Part shown: positions 37,732 through 47,596 of the stretch, one piece after another
How positions within the stretch are numbered: the first letter of the stretch is position 1
Layout: every line of letters starts with the position of its first letter
Assembly: GCF_005145025.1 (NCBI RefSeq)
Contig: NZ_CP039695.1
Coordinates: 62,001-126,000, forward strand
DNA length: 64,000 nucleotides
Source of the DNA: Novosphingobium sp. EMRT-2
Lineage (GTDB): Bacteria; Pseudomonadota; Alphaproteobacteria; Sphingomonadales; Sphingomonadaceae
Direction: 5' to 3'
Position numbers and translations under genes: made by a program
Notes under the pieces: generated by a model
Told to the model about the DNA's origin: nothing
The model's database searches: none
The model's input: only the letters and a program-made list of their open reading frames with translations

Positions 37732-38550
37732 ATGACGGACATCGGCGAATGGCAGGGCGGCGTGGGCCGGAGCTGGGCGGACGAGCACGCCCGGACGGAC
37801 CGCAGCTTTTCCCGGATGACGCCGCATCTGCTGGAAGCAATTGGTCAGGAACCGGGGCGGCGCATCGTCGATATCGGCTGCGGCGCCGGCGAACTCTCGC
37901 TCGCGCTCGCGCGAGCCCGTCCCGATGCAATGGTGACCGGTGTCGACGTTTCGGCGGACCTGGTGGCGGCCGCGTCCGCGCGGGCTGCCGGATTGGACAA
38001 CGTCCGTTTCGCCGTGGCCGACGCCTCGACCTGGCGGCCGGAGGAGGTGCCGGACCTCTATGTCTCGCGCCACGGCGTAATGTTCTTCCCCCAACCGCCG
38101 GCCGCATTCGCGCACCTTGCCGCCATCGCAGCGCCGGGTGCGCGAATCGTCTTCTCCTGCTTCCGCACCCCGCGCGAGAATCGCTGGGCAAGCGGGATCG
38201 CGTCCCTGCTGCCGGAATCCGCTGCCTCCGCGCCCGCTGATCCCTTCGCGCCGGGGCCGTTCGCCTTCGCCGATCCCGATCATGTGCGCACCTGCCTGAG
38301 TGGGTGGCGGGACGTGACGTTCACTCCGGTCGATTTCGACTACATCGCAGGAGCCGGGCCTGACGCCGTGGCCGAAGCGCTGGCCTTCTTCGGCCGGATC
38401 GGCCCCGCGGCGCGGGCGATTCGCGTGATGTCCGAAGCGGAGCGGCCGGCCTTCCTAGAACGGCTGGCAAATCTGCTCGAAAGCCACCGTTCGGGCGACG
38501 TCGTGTCGTTCCCGGCGGCGGTCTGGCTGATGCGCGCGACGGCCGAATAG
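37732..38550 (+). CDS. class I SAM-dependent methyltransferase
   Basis: A 272-aa Rossmann methyltransferase. Motif [14 protein letters not shown], the acidic strand-2 end VTGVDVS, motif II VADASTW and post-motif [13 protein letters not shown] are visible. No UbiE/UbiG signature is obvious, so the substrate is unknown. ATG 37732 stands between recA and alaS, unlinked to either. Confidence 0.85.
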   Translation: MTDIGEWQGGVGRSWADEHARTDRSFSRMTPHLLEAIGQEPGRRIVDIGCGAGELSLALARARPDAMVTGVDVSADLVAAASARAAGLDNVRFAVADASTWRPEEVPDLYVSRHGVMFFPQPPAAFAHLAAIAAPGARIVFSCFRTPRENRWASGIASLLPESAASAPADPFAPGPFAFADPDHVRTCLSGWRDVTFTPVDFDYIAGAGPDAVAEALAFFGRIGPAARAIRVMSEAERPAFLERLANLLESHRSGDVVSFPAAVWLMRATAE

Positions 38551-38618
38551 CATGTGCGATCACATTGATCGGCGAAACGTGCTTGTTCCGGGCCGAACGC
38601 TCGCTTAATCGGCGGCTC

Positions 38619-41270
38619 ATGACGTCGACGAACGAAATCCGCCGGTCCTTCCTCGAATACTTCGGCTCGCACGGGCACGAGGTGGTGCACAGCGCGCCGC
38701 TGGTGCCCTACAATGACCCGACCCTGATGTTCACGAACGCGGGCATGGTCCCGTTCAAGAACGTGTTCACGGGGCTGGAAACGCGCGCCGTGCCGCGCGC
38801 CACGTCCTCGCAAAAGTGCGTGCGTGCCGGTGGCAAGCACAACGACCTCGACAACGTGGGCTATACCGCGCGCCACCACACGTTCTTCGAGATGCTCGGC
38901 AACTTCTCGTTCGGGGACTACTTCAAGGAACAGGCGATCACCCACGCCTGGACGCTGCTGACGCGCGAATGGGGACTGCCCAAGGACAAGCTGCTCGCCA
39001 CGGTCTATCACACCGATGACGAGGCGTTCGAGCTGTGGAAGAAGATCGCCGGCCTGCCCGAGGATCGCATCATCCGCATCGCCACCAAGGACAATTTCTG
39101 GGCGATGGGCGATGATGGCCCGTGCGGGCCGTGCTCGGAAATCTTCTTCGACCACGGCGATCACATCTGGGGCGGCCCTCCGGGATCGGCCGAGGAAGAC
39201 GGCGACCGCTTCATCGAGATCTGGAATCTCGTGTTCATGCAGTTCGAGCAGGCCGCCGGCGAAATCGTCGGGAACCTGCCCAAGCCCTCGATCGATACCG
39301 GCATGGGACTGGAGCGCGTCGCGGCGGTACTGCAGGGCGAGCACGACAACTATGATACCGACACGTTCCGCGCGTTGATCGCGGCGTCCGAAGGGCTGAC
39401 CGGGGTTAAGGCGGAGGGCGACCAGCGCGCCAGCCACCGCGTGATCGCCGATCACCTGCGTTCCACCAGCTTCCTGCTGGCGGATGGCGTGCTGCCCTCC
39501 AACGAAGGGCGCGGCTATGTGCTGCGCCGGATCATGCGCCGCGCCATGCGCCACGCGCACTTGCTGGGCGCGAAGGAGCCGTTGATGCACCGGCTCGTCG
39601 GCGCGCTGGTGACGGAGATGGGCCAGGCCTATCCCGAACTCGGCCGCGCACAGCCGCTGATCGAGGAAACCCTGCTGCGCGAGGAAGTGCAGTTCCGCCG
39701 CACGCTCTCGAACGGGCTGAAGCTGCTGGACGAGGCAACGACGGAACTGGGCGAGGGCGACAAGCTGCCCGGCGAGACGGCGTTCCGCCTCTACGACACG
39801 TTCGGCTTTCCCTATGACCTCACCGAGGACGCCTTGCGGTCGCGCGGGATCGTGGTCGACAAGGACGGCTTCGATGCGGCGATGGCGCAGCAGAAGGCGG
39901 CGGCGCGCGCGGCTTGGAAGGGATCGGGCCAGACCGCCGACAGCGAAGTGTGGTTCGACATTGCCGAACGCGAAGGCGCGACCGAGTTCACCGGCTACAC
40001 CGCGACGAGCGGCGAGGGGCAGGTCGTCGCGCTGGTGAAGGACGGCAAGGAAGTCCCTTCGGCGAGCGCGGGTGACGAGGTGGTCGTCCTGACCAACCAG
40101 ACTCCGTTCTACGGCGAATCGGGTGGCCAGACTGGCGATAGCGGGGCGATCACGGGGGCCGATGGCCTGAAAATCGTGGTGAGCGATACGTCCAAGCCGC
40201 TCGGCCGGCTGCACGCGCACCAGGGCAAGGTCGAAGCCGGCACGATCAAGGTGGGCGATGCGGTGGCGCTGGCGGTCGATACCGCGCGCCGCGATGCGAC
40301 GCGCGCCAACCATTCTGCCACGCACCTGCTGCACGCAGCGTTGCGCCACCGGCTGGGCGCGCACGTCACGCAGAAGGGCTCGCTGGTCGCGCCCGACCGC
40401 CTGCGCTTCGATTTCTCGCACCCGACGGCGCTCAGCGCCGAGGACATCGCGGTGATCGAGGCCGAAGTGAACGCCGAGATTCGCGGCAACGAACCGGTCA
40501 CCACGCGCCTGATGACGCCGGACGACGCGATCGCCGCCGGGGCCATGGCGCTGTTCGGCGAAAAGTATGGCGACGAGGTGCGCGTGCTGAGCATGGGCAG
40601 CGCCGGCGCGGAGCATCCCTATTCGGTGGAGCTGTGCGGTGGCACGCACGTTCGCGCGCTGGGTGATATCGGCGTGTTCCGCATCGTCTCCGAAAGCGCG
40701 GTCAGTTCCGGTGTGCGCCGGATCGAGGCGCTGACCGGTGAAGGCGCACGCCAGTGGCTGGTGGGCCGCGAGGAAGCGCTGAAGCACGCTGCCGGCCTGC
40801 TGCGCACCACGCCCGAGGAAGTCGAAGGCCGCGTCGCGGCGCTGCTCGACGAACGGCGCAAGCTGGAACGCGAACTGGCCGAGGCCAAGAAGGCCCTCGC
40901 GCTGGGTGGCGGTGGCGGGTCGAAGGCCGAAGCCGCCGACGAGGACGTGGGCGGGGTGAAGTTCGCCGGCCAGGTGCTCGAAGGGCTGGACCCCAAGGAA
41001 CTGCGCGGGTTGCTCGATCAGGCGAAGCAGCGGCTAGGATCGGGCGTGGCGGTGATCGTCGCGGTCAACGATGGCCGCGCCTCGATCGCGGCGGCGGTGA
41101 CCGATGACCTGACCGGCAAGGTCAGCGCGGTCGATCTGGTGCGCGCGGGCGTGGAAGCACTGGGCGGCAAGGGCGGCGGTGGCCGTCCTGACATGGCGCA
41201 GGGCGGTGGTCCGGACGGCGCGAAGGCGGCCGAAGCCATCGTGGCGGTCAAGGCCGTGATCGCCGGATAG
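38619..41270 (+). CDS. alaS: alanyl-tRNA synthetase
   Basis: An 883-aa enzyme that charges tRNA-Ala. Catalytic domain: [27 protein letters not shown] and GMGLERVA. Editing domain zinc ligands in [11 protein letters not shown] and [11 protein letters not shown]. The C-terminal domain is Gly-rich, including [19 protein letters not shown] 38619 gives the family N-terminus; a few codons upstream are open but non-conserved. RecA-alaS order with a gene between is common in sphingomonads. Confidence 0.98.
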   Translation: MTSTNEIRRSFLEYFGSHGHEVVHSAPLVPYNDPTLMFTNAGMVPFKNVFTGLETRAVPRATSSQKCVRAGGKHNDLDNVGYTARHHTFFEMLGNFSFGDYFKEQAITHAWTLLTREWGLPKDKLLATVYHTDDEAFELWKKIAGLPEDRIIRIATKDNFWAMGDDGPCGPCSEIFFDHGDHIWGGPPGSAEEDGDRFIEIWNLVFMQFEQAAGEIVGNLPKPSIDTGMGLERVAAVLQGEHDNYDTDTFRALIAASEGLTGVKAEGDQRASHRVIADHLRSTSFLLADGVLPSNEGRGYVLRRIMRRAMRHAHLLGAKEPLMHRLVGALVTEMGQAYPELGRAQPLIEETLLREEVQFRRTLSNGLKLLDEATTELGEGDKLPGETAFRLYDTFGFPYDLTEDALRSRGIVVDKDGFDAAMAQQKAAARAAWKGSGQTADSEVWFDIAEREGATEFTGYTATSGEGQVVALVKDGKEVPSASAGDEVVVLTNQTPFYGESGGQTGDSGAITGADGLKIVVSDTSKPLGRLHAHQGKVEAGTIKVGDAVALAVDTARRDATRANHSATHLLHAALRHRLGAHVTQKGSLVAPDRLRFDFSHPTALSAEDIAVIEAEVNAEIRGNEPVTTRLMTPDDAIAAGAMALFGEKYGDEVRVLSMGSAGAEHPYSVELCGGTHVRALGDIGVFRIVSESAVSSGVRRIEALTGEGARQWLVGREEALKHAAGLLRTTPEEVEGRVAALLDERRKLERELAEAKKALALGGGGGSKAEAADEDVGGVKFAGQVLEGLDPKELRGLLDQAKQRLGSGVAVIVAVNDGRASIAAAVTDDLTGKVSAVDLVRAGVEALGGKGGGGRPDMAQGGGPDGAKAAEAIVAVKAVIAG

Positions 41271-41292
41271 CGACAAGCCGGGCGGCGGCTCC

Positions 41293-42384
41293 TTACAGGG
41301 TCGCCGCGCGCTTCCGCAGCGCGGCGTGTACCCGGTTTGCCTCGTCCATCAGGTCAGCGGGCAATTTCGCGTCCCGGTGCGGCAGCGCCGTCGGCGAGCG
41401 CAAGGTGGCGGGCGAGAGCGGGCGGGCCAGATCGAGCCGCCTGCCAAGCCGGTCCAGCAATTCGGGATCGCCGGTGGCCAGCAGGTCGTAGTCCACGAAA
41501 ACCTGGGCTTCGCGCACGTCCTCGGGCTGGCCGAGCAGGTGGGTGTGGACGCCGATCCACGTCGCCAGCCAGTACGCCAGCGTATCCGGATCGCCCTGGG
41601 GGCCTGATCCGGCGGGGAGCAGGAACGGCCGCTGGTGCGCGCCGAATTCGTGGTGGCCCAGCCACCGCATGAAGGCGCCGCGAAACGGATCGCCCGCTGC
41701 CAGCATGCAGGCTTGCCGATGCTGGCGGTGGAGCGAACGGGCCTGCGCCAGCGGATCGCGGAAGGGATGCACGACGCGCGCGCCGGGAACGTTCCGCGCC
41801 AGGCTTCCCACCCGCAGCACGTTGGCGTTGTTCTTGGAGAGATAGCGCCGCGCGCCGTAGCGTAGGCACACGAGCCGGCGATAATCGGCGAAGGCGGTCA
41901 GCGTTTCGGCATCGGGCTGGTGGGCGACCAGCCCGTCCGCGCGGCAATAGTGCTTGCCCTCGTGCAGCTTCCAGAACACTTCCTCGATCGCCTCGGGGCT
42001 GTCGAGATCATGGTCCAGTCCATCGCCGTGGCCGCGTTCGCGCGTTTCGACATGGCGTTTCAGGCGGGCGGTTATCCGCGCCCAACTGTTCGTGGCCAGC
42101 GGAAAGGGCAGATCGCGATAGCGGAGCGCGGCGAAATCGTCGGCCGCGTGGATCAGCCGCATCAGGATGGTCGTGCCGGCACGGGCCAGGCCGGTGACGA
42201 AGACCGGCGGGCCAAGTTCCCGCGCCGCCGCCGCCTTGCCATGGCGGGCGCGTTCCAGATCGAAGCTCATCTCCAGCACCACATCGCTGCCCAGCGCGAT
42301 GCGGTGGAGCAGGCGGTCAAGCGTGCCGTAAGCCAAGGCGGCGGACGCGGGAGCGGAGGAAGGCAAGAGCGATACCTGCGGCAA
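41293..42384 (-). CDS. sulfotransferase family protein (PAPS-type P-loop)
   Basis: A 363-aa protein with the Sulfotransfer fold. The 5'-phosphosulfate loop is FVTGLARAGTTILMRLIH (residues 62-79), and the 3'-phosphate-binding segment appears in HPFRDPLAQARSLHRQH. Such enzymes move sulfate from PAPS to an alcohol or amine. Only rare start codons open this frame: TTG 42384 (no RBS) or TTG 42366 (CAGGT upstream). Its 5' end overlaps the preceding membrane-protein gene by up to 68 bp. Last gene of a four-gene overlapping set. Acceptor substrate unknown. Confidence 0.85.
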   Translation of the reverse strand: MPQVSLLPSSAPASAALAYGTLDRLLHRIALGSDVVLEMSFDLERARHGKAAAARELGPPVFVTGLARAGTTILMRLIHAADDFAALRYRDLPFPLATNSWARITARLKRHVETRERGHGDGLDHDLDSPEAIEEVFWKLHEGKHYCRADGLVAHQPDAETLTAFADYRRLVCLRYGARRYLSKNNANVLRVGSLARNVPGARVVHPFRDPLAQARSLHRQHRQACMLAAGDPFRGAFMRWLGHHEFGAHQRPFLLPAGSGPQGDPDTLAYWLATWIGVHTHLLGQPEDVREAQVFVDYDLLATGDPELLDRLGRRLDLARPLSPATLRSPTALPHRDAKLPADLMDEANRVHAALRKRAATL

Positions 42385-42709
42385 GAATGGACAGGCGGGC
42401 GGTGGGATCGAACAGCGCGTCCTGCGTCGGAATGCCCGCGACGGGGCCGATCGCCAGCACCGCCGCGATGGGCAGGGCGATCATCAGCAGGAGGCCGCCC
42501 GCCGCGAGCGATTTGCCCATCATCCGGATTGCGAGAATGCGCGTCGCGCGTTCCTTGCTCCAGTCGGAAACCCCGCTGCGGGCGAGCGTGCGGACCGAGC
42601 GTCGGCCGATTGCCGCAAGATCACCGAAATGGCGCAACAGCGTCCATCGGCGCGCCAGATGCACCGAGGCCAGCAGCGCGGCGAACAGGACCAGCGCGGC
42701 GGGAATCAC
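42317..42709 (-). CDS. small membrane protein of unknown function
   Basis: A 130-aa protein with an N-terminal membrane helix (IPAALVLFAALLASVHL), a basic loop (RRWTLLRHFGDLAAIGRRSVRTLAR), a second hydrophobic stretch (LAAGGLLLMIALPIAAVLAIG) and a third (LSILAAGIALAFL). The start is GTG 42709, overlapping the preceding stop as GTGA. No known family. The gene lies inside the sulfotransferase set, so a role in positioning or moving the sulfated product is possible (inference). Confidence 0.7.
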   Translation of the reverse strand: MIPAALVLFAALLASVHLARRWTLLRHFGDLAAIGRRSVRTLARSGVSDWSKERATRILAIRMMGKSLAAGGLLLMIALPIAAVLAIGPVAGIPTQDALFDPTARLSILAAGIALAFLRSRVRRLGLRHA

Positions 42710-42969
42710 AGTTCCGCTTCCGCTTGCGGATCGGCTTGCGCCGGCGCGGTCGGTTTGCGCCGGGCCGCGCGGACCAGACGCTTGACGGGATACCACACGA
42801 AGGACACGATTCCGAGGAGGATGGCCCCCACCACGCCCAGCGCGGTGGAAATCGCGCCAAGGCCCAGGCCCGGTCCGACATAGGCCTGCGCCGGAACGGT
42901 GGTGGCCATCAGGGCGATGGCGGCAAGGGAAACGATCGACAGGCCATGGGCCATGCTCGGAAGGTTCAT
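42706..42969 (-). CDS. small exported/membrane protein with a GPGLGLG motif
   Basis: An 87-aa protein: signal-like N-terminus ending VPAQA, then YVGPGLGLGAISTALGVV, a membrane helix and a basic juxtamembrane WYPVKRLVRAARRK. Short proteins with a YxGPGxG motif before a single helix are often found beside envelope-sugar or phosphatase genes. ATG 42969 overlaps the upstream stop (ATGA). I do not know its function. Confidence 0.7.
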   Translation of the reverse strand: MNLPSMAHGLSIVSLAAIALMATTVPAQAYVGPGLGLGAISTALGVVGAILLGIVSFVWYPVKRLVRAARRKPTAPAQADPQAEAEL

Positions 42970-44357
42970 TCGCATATGGCGTTCACCGCTGCTTGGATGC
43001 CGACCTTGTCGGCGATGGGATCGAGATACCGGCTCCAGCGCAGTTCATACCGGTGCTGGTCGGGATCGGCGGATACGTAGCGCCAGCGGACGGAGCCATC
43101 GGGCGCGATGCGGAACAGGCGACCGCGTTCGGTTTCCTCGATCAGGAAATCCCCGCCGGGCAGAGGCATGGCCCGGCCCTGCGCATGGGTGCGGATGTCC
43201 AGCTTGCGGAAGGCATCGCCCAGCGGATCGCGCACGGTATCGGTCGCGAAGTCATAGACGAGAACGCGGTTATGCCCGTCGGTTTCGACCTTTTCCGGTG
43301 CCTGCCAGTTCCAGCGCCAGTTGTTGTCGAACACCGAGATGCGGTGATCGTCGATCACGGCGACATCGTGCTGGAACCGCCACGGCACTTCGCGATGCCA
43401 TACGATGCGCCCTTCCGCCGGCCGGTAGAGCGCCACCATCGACAGATTGCGCAGGCTGAGCAGGAGATCGCCCGCGTGCCAGTAGGGGCCATCGCCCGGT
43501 ACGGGTTGCACGTCGTTCAGGTGGATCGGGTCGTCCTGGTAGGGCCGGCTGCGCCAGAGATGGCCAAGGCCGTTGCGATCGAGAATGTCGATGATCGCTT
43601 CGCGCCGCAGGACGGTTCCGTCCGCCCGGAGATGCACGATATTCTCGTCTCCGAACAGCGGACCAAGCCCGGGGCGGCGCGATCGGGGTTGCCGGTCGGC
43701 CGCCCACAGCGTGCCATCAGGCGCGCGTTCGACCGCGTGGTGGAAGATGCCGTCGATCATCCACTGCCGCTTCCCGCAGGCATCGATCCGCGTGAGCGGC
43801 GAGGTATCGTGCAGGATCAGCCCGCCATCATTGGTGAGCATGGGATGCATCGGAAAGTAGAGCCGCTGGGTCTTGTCGCGTTGCAGGTCGACGATGGCCG
43901 ATCGGAACGTGGACCCTTGCAGCATGGCGCGCACGTCAGGCGCGTATTCGCGCAGCACCTTGCCATCGCTCAGCCGCATCAGGCGGATGACCCGCTGCTG
44001 GCGGGCATTGCTGAATTCCGTAAGCAGGACATAGCCCGGATCGACAAAGCTCTGGCCGGCCGGATAGTGCAGGCCGCCCGGTTCGGGCACGTAATCGAGC
44101 ACGAGCTTCGGCCGGTTGGGGAACATCCCGTGATAAACGCCGGCCAGCGTGTTGGGGATGCCGGCGATCTGGACCGCCGCCTTGCCAAGCCCGCCGTGGC
44201 GATCGGCCTGCGCCACGATCGCGCCGAACGCGATGGTCACGATCACCCCGCAAAGGCCCAGAAGGCCGACGGTCCACAACGGTATCCGGGCGTTGCAGAC
44301 GCGTTCCCACAGACGTGCGAACGGGCGCGCCGTTTCTGCCGTCGCGGGCTCCCTCAT
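42966..44357 (-). CDS. arylsulfotransferase (ASST)-family membrane protein
   Basis: A 463-aa protein with one N-terminal membrane helix (WTVGLLGLCGVIVTIAFGAI) and a large periplasmic beta-propeller-like part. HDTSPLTRIDACGKRQW, FHHAVERAPDGTLWAA, HLNDVQPVPGDG and HDVAVIDDHRISVFDNN fit the ASST superfamily, whose PAPS-independent members transfer sulfate between phenols through a catalytic His. Start 44357 gives a short cytoplasmic end; a longer frame exists. First gene of the overlapping set 44357-41293. Confidence 0.8.
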   Translation of the reverse strand: MREPATAETARPFARLWERVCNARIPLWTVGLLGLCGVIVTIAFGAIVAQADRHGGLGKAAVQIAGIPNTLAGVYHGMFPNRPKLVLDYVPEPGGLHYPAGQSFVDPGYVLLTEFSNARQQRVIRLMRLSDGKVLREYAPDVRAMLQGSTFRSAIVDLQRDKTQRLYFPMHPMLTNDGGLILHDTSPLTRIDACGKRQWMIDGIFHHAVERAPDGTLWAADRQPRSRRPGLGPLFGDENIVHLRADGTVLRREAIIDILDRNGLGHLWRSRPYQDDPIHLNDVQPVPGDGPYWHAGDLLLSLRNLSMVALYRPAEGRIVWHREVPWRFQHDVAVIDDHRISVFDNNWRWNWQAPEKVETDGHNRVLVYDFATDTVRDPLGDAFRKLDIRTHAQGRAMPLPGGDFLIEETERGRLFRIAPDGSVRWRYVSADPDQHRYELRWSRYLDPIADKVGIQAAVNAICE

Positions 44358-44621
44358 CCCTGGCTCGAACCTGATCGGCCATGATTTTCCCCTGCCACAG
44401 GACGGGCTGCCCAGACGGAGAAGATATAGAGATTCATGATCTAAAGTTATAGGAAAGTTGTAACCGGAGTATGTCAGGCTCGGGGCACTTTGTCGCAAAA
44501 TGTATTGGGCGTTACACGCCGTGTCGGGCTGTTTGCGCACCGGGCACCCTTTTTGCCGGAGCGATTGCCGACAGGAGGCCGCCCGGTTACGCTCCGCGTC
44601 ACGGGTTTGTTGGGGGAAGAT

Positions 44622-46652
44622 ATGGGTATCGCGAAATGGCGCCAGGCTTCACGTGTGCTGCGGTGTGGCACGATCTTGGCGCTGGCCGCACCGCCGGCTT
44701 TGGCGGTGGCCGCGGATGCCACGCCGGCGCGCCACGCGGTGACGATTGACGATATTCTCGCGATGCGCTCGCTCTCGGAAATGGCCTGCGCGCCCGACGG
44801 CCGGCAGGCCGCCTACGTGGTGAGCAATGCGGACGTGAAGGCGGACAAGCACCGTTCGGCGATCTGGCTTGCCGATCTGGCGGGCGCGCCCGCGCTGCAG
44901 TTGACGGACGGCGAAGAGAGCGCCAGCGCCCCCGCGTTCAGTCCGGATGGCAAGACCATCGCGTTCCTTTCGAAGCGTGGCAAGGACAAGCAGGCGCAGA
45001 TCTGGCTGCTCGACCGGCGAGGGGGCGAGGCGCAGAAGCTGACCGATGTGAAAGGCGATATTGCCGCCTTCCGCTGGTCGCCCGATTCGCGCCGCGTCTT
45101 GCTGACGCTGAGCGATCCGGCGCCCGAGCCGCCCAAGGACGATGCCGAGCGGCCGCTGCCGGTCGTGGTCGACGACGTGAAGTTCAAGGAAGACGGCCAG
45201 GGCTTCATCACGGCCGAAAGCCATACGCACCTGGCGCTGTTCGACGTGGCCTCGCGCACCGAGACGCGGCTGACGGCCTCGGATTCGTTCGATGTCATCG
45301 CGGCGGAATGGGCACCCGATGGCAAGAGCGTGGCCTATCTTGCCAACCACGGGATCGATCCCGCTGCGCCGGCAACCCAGTGGCTCGGCGTGGTGGAGGC
45401 CAAGGTGGGCGCGGCTCCGCGCGTGGTGGCGAAGCTTCCCGGGGCGCTGGGCCAGTCGCTGATCTGGTCCGCTGACGGCACGAAGATCGCGCATCTGGTG
45501 GGCGATGTGCCCAAGGTCAATCAGTATAGCCAGCCGCGCCTTGCCGAAACGGTGCTGGCGACGGGGCAAACACGCATCGTGGCGTCATCGGTGGGCACCT
45601 ATGTGCAACGGCCCGTCGATCTTGGTGGCGGGCGCGTGGGCGCCATCCTGGCCGAGGACCGGCATGAGGTTCCCGCCGTGTTCGATCTGGCGACGGGTGG
45701 CGTGCAGCGCCTGGGCGATCCCCGGCTGGCGGTATTCGACCAGTGCGGCGGCCGCGATGCCAGGGCACCGCGCGCGGTGATTGCCAGCGGCGATGACGCG
45801 ATGCCCGAAGTCTATGCGCTGGAAGGCAAGACGATGCGCGCGCTGACCGCGCACAACCGCACGCTGAACGCGGGCATTGCCTGGTCGCCGGTACGCGATT
45901 TTGCCGCCACGACGAGCGACGGCAGCGAAGTGCATGGGATTCTGACGTTCCCGGCCGGCTATGTGCAAGGGCGCCGCTATCCCACCGTGCTGTGGATTCA
46001 TGGCGGGCCGACGGCGCAGGACGCGCACGAGATCGATACGATGCGGCAATGGATCGCCGCGCAGGGCTATGCCGTGCTCGCGGTCAACTATCGCGGCAGT
46101 TCGGGCCGGGGCGATGCCTATGGCGCCGCAATCGCCGCCGACTGGGGCAACAAGGAAGTGCTCGACCTGCATGCCGCGAGCGACTGGGCGGTGGCGCAGG
46201 GCATTGCCGATCCCGCCCGGCTTGGCGTCGGTGGGTGGAGCTATGGCGGCATTCTCACCGATTATCTGATCGTGCGCGACAGCCGCTTCAAGGCCGGTGT
46301 CAGCGGCGCGGGGGTGGGCAACATCTTCGCCTTCTTCGGCGTGGACCAGTATATCGAGCAATATGTGCAGGAGCTTGGCCCACCGTGGCAGGACACGGCG
46401 CTGTGGACGCGCCTTTCCGAGCCGCTGCTCCATGCGGACCGGATCAAGACGCCAACGCTGTTCCTGGGCGGCACGGCGGATGACAACGTGCCGTTGATCG
46501 GTGGGCAGCAGCTCTATCAGGCGCTCAAGCTGACGGGGGTTCCGACGCGGCTGGTGGCGTATCCCGGCGAACACCACGGACTTGTGCGGCCAAGCTTCCT
46601 GCGCGACCGGTTCGAGCGGATTGCCGACTGGTACAAGCGCTATCTGAAGTGA
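44622..46652 (+). CDS. S9 family peptidase (acylaminoacyl-peptidase/DPP-like)
   Basis: A 676-aa exported serine peptidase: signal segment (1-36, ending LAVAADA), an N-terminal beta-propeller of TolB-like repeats ([39 protein letters not shown]), then the alpha/beta hydrolase domain with Ser in GGWSYGGI, Asp in GTADDNVPL and His in [17 protein letters not shown] precedes ATG 44622. Its TGA overlaps the GTG of glsA, so the peptidase and glutaminase are coupled. Confidence 0.93.
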   Translation: MGIAKWRQASRVLRCGTILALAAPPALAVAADATPARHAVTIDDILAMRSLSEMACAPDGRQAAYVVSNADVKADKHRSAIWLADLAGAPALQLTDGEESASAPAFSPDGKTIAFLSKRGKDKQAQIWLLDRRGGEAQKLTDVKGDIAAFRWSPDSRRVLLTLSDPAPEPPKDDAERPLPVVVDDVKFKEDGQGFITAESHTHLALFDVASRTETRLTASDSFDVIAAEWAPDGKSVAYLANHGIDPAAPATQWLGVVEAKVGAAPRVVAKLPGALGQSLIWSADGTKIAHLVGDVPKVNQYSQPRLAETVLATGQTRIVASSVGTYVQRPVDLGGGRVGAILAEDRHEVPAVFDLATGGVQRLGDPRLAVFDQCGGRDARAPRAVIASGDDAMPEVYALEGKTMRALTAHNRTLNAGIAWSPVRDFAATTSDGSEVHGILTFPAGYVQGRRYPTVLWIHGGPTAQDAHEIDTMRQWIAAQGYAVLAVNYRGSSGRGDAYGAAIAADWGNKEVLDLHAASDWAVAQGIADPARLGVGGWSYGGILTDYLIVRDSRFKAGVSGAGVGNIFAFFGVDQYIEQYVQELGPPWQDTALWTRLSEPLLHADRIKTPTLFLGGTADDNVPLIGGQQLYQALKLTGVPTRLVAYPGEHHGLVRPSFLRDRFERIADWYKRYLK

Positions 46653-47590
46653 GCGATATCGCCGCCATCGTTGCCGAGATCGCCGCCGAAATGCGCGAGG
46701 CCACCGACCGAGGGCAGGTGGCGGACTACATCCCGCCGCTCGCCTGCGTTTCGCCCGACCGTTTCGGCATGGCGGTGGTGACGGCCGCCGGGGACGTGTT
46801 TACGGCCGGGGACGCGGAAGAGCCGTTTTCGATCCAGTCGATCTCGAAGGTGTTTTCGCTCACGCTGGCGCTGGGCGCGGTGGGCGATGCCCTGTGGCGG
46901 CGTGTGGGCCGTGAACCATCGGGCAGCGCCTTCAACTCGATCGTCCAGCTCGAAAGCGAGCACGGCATTCCCCGCAACCCGTTCATCAACGCGGGCGCGA
47001 TCGTGGTGGCCGACGTGCTGCTGTCCGGGCACGAACCGCGCGAGGCGATTGGCAGCATCCTGCACTTCGTGCGCTCGCTGGCGAGTGACGAGAGCGTGAC
47101 TATCGACGAGCACGTCGCCAATGCGGAGCGGGAAACCGGCTTCCGCAATTTCGCGCTGGCCAATTACATGCGGGCGTTCGGCAATATCCGGCATCCGGTG
47201 GAGCGAACGCTGGGCGTCTATTTCCACCAGTGCGCGCTGGCGATGAGCTGTCGCCAGCTGGCCATGGCGGGGCGGTTCCTGATGCACGACGGGCGCAACC
47301 CCGCCACGGGCCTCAGCGTCGTTTCGCCACGCCGCGCGCGCCGCATCAACGCGTTGATGATGCTGTGCGGGCACTACGACAATTCGGGCGAGTTCGCGTT
47401 CCGCACCGGGCTTGCCGGAAAATCGGGCGTGGGCGGGGGCATATTGGCGGTGGCGCCGGGCATCGCGTCGATCGCAGTATGGTCGCCGGGGTTGAACGAG
47501 AAGGGCAATTCGCAACTGGGCGCGTTGGCGTTGGAACGGCTGACCCAGCGGACGGGCTGGTCGGTGTTCCAGCCGCGCCCGGTTGCCTGA
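46649..47590 (+). CDS. glsA: glutaminase
   Basis: Hydrolyses glutamine to glutamate and ammonia. The 313-aa beta-lactamase-like fold carries the S-x-x-K pair Ser64/Lys67 in SIQSISKVF, the substrate loop [11 protein letters not shown] and a late [12 protein letters not shown]. Start GTG 46649 overlaps the stop of the S9 peptidase (GTGA). This arrangement fits release of amino acids from peptides followed by deamidation (inference). Convergent with the antiporter gene, 6 bp away. Confidence 0.93.
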   Translation: MSDIAAIVAEIAAEMREATDRGQVADYIPPLACVSPDRFGMAVVTAAGDVFTAGDAEEPFSIQSISKVFSLTLALGAVGDALWRRVGREPSGSAFNSIVQLESEHGIPRNPFINAGAIVVADVLLSGHEPREAIGSILHFVRSLASDESVTIDEHVANAERETGFRNFALANYMRAFGNIRHPVERTLGVYFHQCALAMSCRQLAMAGRFLMHDGRNPATGLSVVSPRRARRINALMMLCGHYDNSGEFAFRTGLAGKSGVGGGILAVAPGIASIAVWSPGLNEKGNSQLGALALERLTQRTGWSVFQPRPVA

Positions 47591-47596
47591 TCCGAT

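Noticed and set aside
38340..40787. An 815-codon antisense frame opposite alaS
   Set aside because: It is opposite a clear alanyl-tRNA synthetase and has composition typical of an antisense reading.
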